Shown here piece after piece: positions 1 to 7,786 of a stretch of DNA of 13,573 nucleotides (position 1 is the first letter of the stretch; every line of letters starts with the position of its first letter). The notes beneath the pieces are model-generated. The model did no database searches. It worked only from the letters and a program-made list of their open reading frames with translations, and had not been told where the DNA came from. The stretch comes from DASQBT01 sp035635075. GTDB taxonomy: Bacteria > Pseudomonadota > Gammaproteobacteria > Burkholderiales > Thiobacillaceae. The DNA lies in the NCBI GenBank assembly GCA_035635075.1, contig DASQBT010000207.1, forward strand, positions 1-13,573. The letters run 5' to 3'. Position numbers and translations under genes: made by a program.

Positions 1-1824
1 AACGAAGTCAACAGCCCGTGGGTGCAAATTGCTACGAACTGGCGAGCTGCTCCAGGCCCAGAGGACATCGCAAGCACCGTTGCGGCACAAAGCTCAATCT
101 CTTGCATCTGGGCCGCAGATTCTGCGGACGCCGGTCTATTCAACAACTTCAGCAGGGTGGCGAGCCAAGTCAATCTTGCTGACGCCAACTTCAATGCTGC
201 TCAGTGGCCGGACAACGGCAACAACGTAGCGTGGGGCGATATATTCGGTTACAGGTGTGTTCCCTATAGCGGAGCATGGAATCTGCCCGTGCTGTCGGAC
301 GTCGTGTCAGGCGCTACGCCCTTTGCTCGATCTATGTCCGGACCGAAGCTCTCCCGGGCCATGCTGTTGCTAGCCGGACTGGGCCTGCTCCTGTTCGTGG
401 CGCCGTGGCGCGTAAACAGCGAGCGGCATGCGCCTGAAGGAAATAGTAATGTGGCGGGGGTTAGCCCGATCCCGGATCGCCTCTCGTGGCTATTCCCAAT
501 TCCGCAACCTGCAAAAGTGAAACGCCGGCTTTACCTGCCTGTCGCGGGCAAGCTTGGCGTCGCCCACTTGCTGGCATTGACTTGGCTGGTATTCAGCATT
601 CATGTCGCGTTGCCCTGGCTACATGACTTGTCCACCCTGATACCGGCTTGGTTTGCCATCCTGGTGACAACGGGCATTGCGTTTCTGCCGGGATATGTGT
701 TTGCCTTCGTGTTTGTCAGCCTGCTGCTTGATCGGCGTCCTCCTGCTTCGTTCAGCAGCGAACCTCCGCCATTGTCGATTCTTGTTGCTGCCTACAACGA
801 GGAAGACACCATTGCGGAAACCCTGAATTCAATCATCCATCAAGGGTATCCGGCGCCTGTGGAGATCATTTTGGTGGACGACGGCTCCAGAGATCGCACG
901 GTAGAGATCGCGCAAGGTTTGGATATCAAGGAGTTGCGAATTCACAGGATGGGTAAGAATGGCGGCAAGGCCCGAGCCTTGAATGCCGCCTTGACATTGG
1001 CCACTCATTCACTTGTCGTAACAATCGACGCAGACACCCACCTGTACAAAGATGCATTGCAGCGGCTGGTCGCGCGTTACCTGTCCGATCCGCCTGGAAC
1101 GGTCGCAGTTGCGGGCGCTATACATGTGCGCAACTCACGCGACAACTGGCTTACCAAGATTCAGGAATGGGATTACTTCCATGGTATCGCTGTGATCAAA
1201 CGGGTGCAGAGTTTGTATCAGGGGGTTCTTGTTGCTCAGGGGGCGTTTTCGCTCTACACCCGCCAAGCCCTCCAGGATGCCGGTGGCTGGCCGGAGTGCG
1301 TGGGCGAGGACATCGTGCTTACTTGGGATCTGATGGAAAAAGGTCACAGGGTGGGGTATGCGGAAGATGCTGTTGTGTTCACTCGGGTGCCAACAACCTT
1401 TCGCCAATACTATCAGCAGCGCAAGCGTTGGGCCCGTGGACTGATTGAAGCGTTCAAGCACCACCCAAAGGTGTTGACGACGCCGCGTCTGAATTCCACT
1501 TTCTTCTACCTGAATCTGCTCTACCCGTTCATTGATGCTTCCTACCTGCTATTCTTCTTGCCCGGCGTCATTGCGGCGTTATTGGGCTACTACTATCTGG
1601 CCGGTATCATGACCCTGATGCTTATCCCCCTTGGACTGCTCAACAACCTGGTCATGCTGGCAATTCAAAAACGCATGTTCAAGAGCCGCAATCTCAGCGT
1701 TCGTCGAAATTTTCTCGGCTTGCTTGCCTATATGGTTTTCGGTCAACTGGTCATGGCGCCCGCTTCCGTCATGGGCTATGTGAGCGAGTTCATCAGCCTG
1801 CGAAAAACCTGGGGAACAAAATGA
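1..1824 (+). CDS. Processive family 2 glycosyltransferase (PgaC/NodC-like), 5'-truncated by the window edge, with extra N-terminal region
   Basis: Inner-membrane synthase expected to polymerise a nucleotide-sugar into an exopolysaccharide; substrate unknown. The frame is open from base 1, so the GTG at 22 is not a believable start and the true N-terminus lies outside. Counting from codon 22-24 as residue 1: residues 1-105 match no family I recognise; a helix at about 113-127; helices at about 171-196 and 208-237; the GT-A domain at about 250-475; three C-terminal helices at about 493-589. Family motifs are intact: ILVAAYNEE (253-261), VDDGS (285-289), GGKARALN (314-321), the metal-binding DAD (336-338), GED (428-430) and the processivity motif QRKRW (466-470). 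Basic residues between the first two helices (WRVNSERH, KVKRR) suggest that loop is cytoplasmic, which would place residues 1-105 in the periplasm. The stop overlaps the next gene's start (ATGA). No PilZ domain follows, so this is not a standard BcsA. Confidence 0.85.
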   Translation, partial: NEVNSPWVQIATNWRAAPGPEDIASTVAAQSSISCIWAADSADAGLFNNFSRVASQVNLADANFNAAQWPDNGNNVAWGDIFGYRCVPYSGAWNLPVLSDVVSGATPFARSMSGPKLSRAMLLLAGLGLLLFVAPWRVNSERHAPEGNSNVAGVSPIPDRLSWLFPIPQPAKVKRRLYLPVAGKLGVAHLLALTWLVFSIHVALPWLHDLSTLIPAWFAILVTTGIAFLPGYVFAFVFVSLLLDRRPPASFSSEPPPLSILVAAYNEEDTIAETLNSIIHQGYPAPVEIILVDDGSRDRTVEIAQGLDIKELRIHRMGKNGGKARALNAALTLATHSLVVTIDADTHLYKDALQRLVARYLSDPPGTVAVAGAIHVRNSRDNWLTKIQEWDYFHGIAVIKRVQSLYQGVLVAQGAFSLYTRQALQDAGGWPECVGEDIVLTWDLMEKGHRVGYAEDAVVFTRVPTTFRQYYQQRKRWARGLIEAFKHHPKVLTTPRLNSTFFYLNLLYPFIDASYLLFFLPGVIAALLGYYYLAGIMTLMLIPLGLLNNLVMLAIQKRMFKSRNLSVRRNFLGLLAYMVFGQLVMAPASVMGYVSEFISLRKTWGTK

Positions 1825-3236
1825 GGCTGCGAGGCCTCGCGCTGGTACTTGGGCTCTTGTGTGTTTTCCATGCTCAGGCTGCCGATAACGCCGGCTCGGA
1901 TATCCGCGCGGGTCGCGAAGCCCTTGGAGCCGGACAACCGGTTGAAGCGAAATCGAGGTTTGAGGCGGCACTGGCTAATCCTGAAATCCGTCTTGATGAC
2001 CGCTACGCCGCCCTGGTTGGACTGGGCCGGGCTGAGATCTGGCTTGGCGACTATCGCGCTGCACGCGAGGGCTTTGAGAAAGCCCGGAAACTTGCGCAAA
2101 GCGACTCTGACAGGGAAGTTGCTGCAACAGGATTGGCGCAAGCCTTGAATGCCCTGGATTACCCGCGTCAGGCGTATGTTCTGCTAGCGCCCTTTGCGAA
2201 GGGAAATTCCGAAGCCAGCCTCGAAGCCCTCAAGGCGCAGCGAGTCCTGGGTTGGCAGGATCAAAGTCCGGCGTATTTGGCCGCTGTCCCAGCGATCAAT
2301 CCACAAAGCAGGCTTGGTGCCGAGTTCAGGCGGATTCAGGCCGACACCGACTATGCCTTGGCGCGGCGTGTGGAGGGCGGATTTGATTATCAACATGACA
2401 GCGATGGCCTGACCTTACTGGGACTCGGCGCGGGCGTGAGTCTGCCTGCCAATTCAAATGCTCAGTTCGCTCGCTGGGGCGTTTCTACCCAAACCTGGCG
2501 TGTCGATGACGGCCAGCGGTCCAATCGTGTTGTTAGCCTGGACGGGCACTACGCCACGCGCCTTGGGGAGGACCACAGCGTGGATTTGAGTCTGGGAGCA
2601 GGGGAGAGCGACGGCTGGAATTTCATCCAGGGCCGTCTGGGCTGGGGATACCGGCCCACTGATATTTTTGGAATCGAGGCATCGGCGGAGCGTACGCCCA
2701 TACTGACGCCTGTGGCGCTTGCCGGGCATATGCTTTACAACACCTACACGTTGGGATTCACTGTGCGTCCAGGCGATCAGTGGTACATATTGCCTGCGTA
2801 CTATCATCAGGATTTTTCGGACGGCAATCGGCGGGATGGCGGAGTACTCCGTATCAGGCTGAGCCCCTATGATATCCCCCATTCTGCCGCCGCGTTAGGT
2901 GCGGAAATCTATCTGCGAACGTTTCACAGCGACTTGCCAGGCGGAGGGAGGGGCTATTTCAATCCCACTGACTTTCATGAGGAACAACTCAAGCTGATCG
3001 GCATTCAACGCGTCTCTTCAAGCTGGAAGCTACGTGCGTTGGCGGGAGGAGGAAGCCAAACGGTCGACGGCGACAGCAATCCAATCTATTCCGTTGAGCT
3101 TGCGCTGGAGGGGAGATTGCCGGGCAATGGCCGCCTCAGGGGCGTCGTGGGCCGATCTTCCGTGTCATCTCAAAGTGGCGGCGGGGCGGGCTACTGGAAT
3201 GACTACTTGAGTCTCTCGCTCGCGTATCCCTTCTGA
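1821..3236 (+). CDS. Outer-membrane TPR/beta-barrel protein, probable exopolysaccharide export porin
   Basis: 471 residues. A signal peptide (MRLRGLALVLGLLCVFHAQA, cleavage after AQA-20) sends it to the periplasm. Residues about 25-130 are helical with TPR-like pattern (for example the segments starting AREALGAG-like at 31 and LGDYRAAREGFEKA at 75-88). From about 183 to 471 the pattern switches to alternating aromatic/polar strands of a beta-barrel, ending in SLSLAYPF with C-terminal Phe, the usual Bam-recognised outer-membrane signature. GYFNPTDF at 378-385 resembles the YFSP-type motif in BcsC-family barrels. Signal plus TPR plus barrel is the plan of PgaA and BcsC, although this protein is shorter, with fewer TPRs. 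The ATG overlaps the stop of the glycosyltransferase (ATGA), preceded by GGGGA at 1811-1815, which implies coupled translation and matched amounts of synthase and pore. The polymer is unknown. A YaiO-like barrel is an alternative label. Confidence 0.8.
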   Translation: MRLRGLALVLGLLCVFHAQAADNAGSDIRAGREALGAGQPVEAKSRFEAALANPEIRLDDRYAALVGLGRAEIWLGDYRAAREGFEKARKLAQSDSDREVAATGLAQALNALDYPRQAYVLLAPFAKGNSEASLEALKAQRVLGWQDQSPAYLAAVPAINPQSRLGAEFRRIQADTDYALARRVEGGFDYQHDSDGLTLLGLGAGVSLPANSNAQFARWGVSTQTWRVDDGQRSNRVVSLDGHYATRLGEDHSVDLSLGAGESDGWNFIQGRLGWGYRPTDIFGIEASAERTPILTPVALAGHMLYNTYTLGFTVRPGDQWYILPAYYHQDFSDGNRRDGGVLRIRLSPYDIPHSAAALGAEIYLRTFHSDLPGGGRGYFNPTDFHEEQLKLIGIQRVSSSWKLRALAGGGSQTVDGDSNPIYSVELALEGRLPGNGRLRGVVGRSSVSSQSGGGAGYWNDYLSLSLAYPF

Positions 3237-3250
3237 GAAGTCTACCCCGC

Positions 3251-3278
3251 CTTGAAATTCGCTTGATATTCCCCACAT
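3251..3278 (+). promoter_or_regulatory. Sigma-32 heat-shock promoter of clpB
   Basis: CTTGAAA (3251-3257) and CCCCACAT (3271-3278) are separated by 13 bp. This matches the E. coli RpoH consensus CTTGAAA-N11-16-CCCCATNT at nearly every position. It lies in the 69-bp gap between the porin stop and the clpB ATG at 3306, so transcription would start near 3285 and give a leader of about 20 nt with the Shine-Dalgarno GGGGGA at 3296-3301. clpB is a classic RpoH-regulon gene, so sequence and context agree. Confidence 0.9.
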
Positions 3279-3305
3279 AGCTAGCATTGTCTATCGGGGG
3301 ATATC

Positions 3306-5888
<2,583 letters not shown>

Positions 5889-5895
5889 AATCCAG

Positions 5896-5914
5896 GGGCC
5901 GGCCTGGCCGGTCC
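5896..5914 (+). terminator. Possible clpB transcript-end hairpin
   Basis: Eight bases after the clpB stop, GGGCCGG and CCGGTCC can pair (one G-U) around a 5-nt loop, built on the palindrome CCGGCC-T-GGCCGG at 5899-5911. No run of T follows, so it is not a canonical intrinsic terminator; it may instead stabilise the 3' end. A smaller dyad, GGCAAG-T-CTTGCC, follows at 5931-5943. Confidence 0.35.
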
Positions 5915-5975
5915 GCGCATCGGAATCTTAGGCAAGTCTTGCCCCCAAAGGCATGGGTAAGGGCGTGAGGGTCGG

Positions 5976-6027
5976 GGCGGGCCGAGCGAGACTGCAATGC
6001 AATGTGCAGCTCGCTCACACGCCCGCC
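5976..6027. terminator. Long imperfect hairpin between convergent genes, overlapping the TPR gene stop
   Basis: Left arm: GGCGGGC (5976-5982), GAGCGAG (5984-5990), CTGCA (5992-5996). Right arm: TGCAG (6005-6009), CTCGCTC (6010-6016), GCCCGCC (6021-6027). The arms pair with a 1-nt bulge and a small internal loop around an 8-nt apex, about 19 bp in all. It contains the stop codon (TGA, complement of 6015-6017) of the leftward TPR gene and faces the end of clpB, a typical place for a bidirectional terminator. No U-tract is seen on either strand, so the role is inferred. Confidence 0.4.
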
Positions 6028-6704
6028 AGCAGGATTCCGAACATTCTTTCCCTGCTTACACTGTTAAGGCCATGCAGCACCTTGACTGCTTCCTGGGCGA
6101 CACGCTCATCATGTGTTTGCAAGTACTGAATTGCGAGTTTTGACCAGGCATCAGCCAGTTTAGGGTCGACTGTGCGCAGTTGCTGCAGCGCCTGCGACAC
6201 GCCGACCATCCCCTTCAGTTGGTAGAAGGTGAGCGCCAAGTTGTACCAGGCCGGAATGTAATCCGGGTTGATGCGCACCGCATCCCGATAGGCACGCATG
6301 GCCTCTGGGAAGCGTCCGCTGTCACGATACGCGTTGCCAAGATTGTTCCTGCCATTCAAGTCGCGCGGCTCGATCTCAAGGTCCTTGAGATAAGCGGAAA
6401 TGGCTTCTGTGTAGCGGTTCATTTGGCCAAGCGCGCGCCCGAGCACGAACCAGGCCGAAGCGTTTCCTGGTTCTGCTGCCGTCCAATGCCTTCCAAGGTC
6501 CATCAAGCCCTGCCAGTCGCGACGCTGTTCGTGGGCGATTGCCTGGCGGATCCAGTTCGGGCGGCTTGGTGCCGAGGCGCTGTGCGAGGCTGCATGGTAG
6601 GCATGGTGCGAATCGGCGATTGATTTGCTTACTTGTGCAATGGCACCAGAGGCAAGACAGAGCGTGATGGCGGCGGCCAGGGCATAGTGGGTAACAGGCG
6701 GCAT
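6015..6704 (-). CDS. Secreted tetratricopeptide-repeat protein
   Basis: 229 residues. Residues 1-23 look like a signal peptide (hydrophobic ALAAAITLCLASG then AIA, cleavage near 23-24), although only a His precedes the core. A His/Ser-rich stretch follows (SHHAYHAASHSAS, 32-44). The rest is TPR: about 50-80, and clear repeats at 81-114 (AWFVLGRALGQMNRYTEAISAY), 115-148 (NNLGNAYRDSGRFPEAMRAYRDAVRINPD), 149-182 and about 183-215. TPRs bind other proteins, so a periplasmic scaffold or adaptor role is likely; no enzyme domain is visible. The ATG is the first start after an in-frame TAA at 6738-6740 (complement), but it has no strong Shine-Dalgarno. It is the last of five leftward genes, 218 bp after DUF1614; it may belong to the neighbouring envelope functions, but that is context only. 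Confidence 0.75.
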   Translation of the reverse strand: MPPVTHYALAAAITLCLASGAIAQVSKSIADSHHAYHAASHSASAPSRPNWIRQAIAHEQRRDWQGLMDLGRHWTAAEPGNASAWFVLGRALGQMNRYTEAISAYLKDLEIEPRDLNGRNNLGNAYRDSGRFPEAMRAYRDAVRINPDYIPAWYNLALTFYQLKGMVGVSQALQQLRTVDPKLADAWSKLAIQYLQTHDERVAQEAVKVLHGLNSVSRERMFGILLAGV

Positions 6705-6859
6705 GAAACTGCTGATCCGAAGGTGACGGGCCTCATATTAACGTCAGTACCGCGGGCTTTCCAGAGTCCGCCATGGACTTCCGCATATCGGTACATGCAC
6801 GGTGTGCCGCTGGCGATGGCTGCAAATGCGGTGCATGGGGTAGTGGGCATTCCATTGCC

Positions 6860-6889
6860 AAGCGCCGGAGCACCGCAGAGGCGCTTTTT
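6860..6889 (+). terminator. Rho-independent-type terminator in + orientation, without an obvious upstream gene
   Basis: AAGCGCC (6860-6866) and GGCGCTT (6880-6886) are perfect inverted repeats around 13 nt and run into TTTTT at 6885-6889. In this direction it has the stem plus T-tract of an intrinsic terminator. On the - strand the A-tract precedes the stem and only TT follows, so it is weaker for the DUF1614 transcript, which ends 33 bp upstream. The surrounding 6705-6922 interval otherwise shows no convincing gene. Confidence 0.5.
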
Positions 6890-6922
6890 CGCAGCAGCCC
6901 TTCGGGAGGGACGAAATGAGGG

Positions 6923-7639
6923 TTAACCCGCCCTGGCCTCGCCTCTGGTCACTAGGCCCGCATACAGTACGGCAAGCAAGCCGGTGAGGAAGATCCCGTC
7001 GAAGGTTCCGGCACCGCCGATCGACGCAATCGGCGCGCCGAGACCCTGGATCTTTCCCAGGTTGAGAAGATCCGCGCCAATCAAGGTTCCGAGGCTGCCG
7101 CAGATATAGGCCAAAGGGGCGGCGTAGCGCCGCGACAGAGCCAGGGCCACCAGCGCCGTGGCCAGGGGCGGCACGATGATAGGCACCGCAATACCCAGGC
7201 CGGGAACCGGGTAGGCGAGAAGATGGCAAATTGCTGCGACCACCCCGACGCCGATCAAGCTGAGTCCGAATAGTCGATTCTTTTGCATGAGATAGATCGA
7301 AATCAGGATCGGGATGACGGCACCGCCAACATTGATGGCAATCACCGTGGCGGGCCACTCCCGTATCACGGGGATCACATAGTGGATGCCGAAATAGCTC
7401 ACCTCAGCAGCCGCGGTCATATGTCGTTCGGGAAAATAGGCAATAGGAATATTGACGTAACTCCACAACAAAGAGAGCAGCAGGATGATGAAGACGCTAC
7501 TGGACTTGATTCCCATGCTTGCGGACGCATAGTGCAGAACGCTCGACGCAACCAGCCCAAACACCAGGCCAAACAAGGCGGCCAGCAAAAACAGAAAAGG
7601 CAGGGTGATGGGGAAGTAATGCAAGCCGGAGGTGAGCAT
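6923..7639 (-). CDS. DUF1614 family integral membrane protein
   Basis: 238 residues and strongly hydrophobic, with about six or seven membrane helices (about 11-36, 46-66, 97-118, 122-143, 148-170, 175-195, 205-230). Sequence features match my recollection of DUF1614: INIP-like VNIPIAYF (62-69), the AINVGGAVIPILISIYLM block (101-118), GTLIGADLLNL (184-194) and SIGGAGTFDGIFLTG (206-220) near the C-terminus. Asp190 and Asp214 are acidic residues inside otherwise apolar conserved motifs, so they may be functional. The family has no established biochemical role that I know of. The ATG is the only start after an in-frame TAA at 7655-7657 (complement), but the preceding CCTGCTCCCC holds no Shine-Dalgarno, so expression may be low or start otherwise. 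It sits 147 bp after the co-polymerase gene on the same strand; co-transcription is possible but unproven. Confidence 0.8.
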   Translation of the reverse strand: MLTSGLHYFPITLPFLFLLAALFGLVFGLVASSVLHYASASMGIKSSSVFIILLLSLLWSYVNIPIAYFPERHMTAAAEVSYFGIHYVIPVIREWPATVIAINVGGAVIPILISIYLMQKNRLFGLSLIGVGVVAAICHLLAYPVPGLGIAVPIIVPPLATALVALALSRRYAAPLAYICGSLGTLIGADLLNLGKIQGLGAPIASIGGAGTFDGIFLTGLLAVLYAGLVTRGEARAG

Positions 7640-7786
7640 GGGGAGCAGGGCGGTTTAAGTTTTACCGGGTTAAACGATTGCAGTCCAGCATCTGGCGCAA
7701 ATTCGCAAAATCAAGCTGTAGGCCTCAGCCGCACGCCAATTGGGGATAAGAAATGGCATTGATTTTAATCCGTGCCGCATCTCTGC

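Noticed and set aside
22..24. GTG as the start of the glycosyltransferase
   Set aside because: The frame is open to base 1 with no stop and no Shine-Dalgarno before the GTG, so the gene continues out of the window.
1..3236. Cellulose synthase operon (bcsA-bcsC)
   Set aside because: No PilZ domain after the glycosyltransferase, no BcsB or BcsZ, and the porin has far fewer TPRs than BcsC.
6633..6926. 97-codon rightward frame across the 6705-6922 gap
   Set aside because: It overlaps the signal-peptide region of the TPR gene, lacks an RBS, runs through the terminator-like stem and resembles nothing known.
6744..7358. 204-codon leftward frame overlapping DUF1614
   Set aside because: Arg/Gly/Pro-rich frame-shifted reading of the DUF1614 gene; the DUF1614 frame has clear helices and family motifs.
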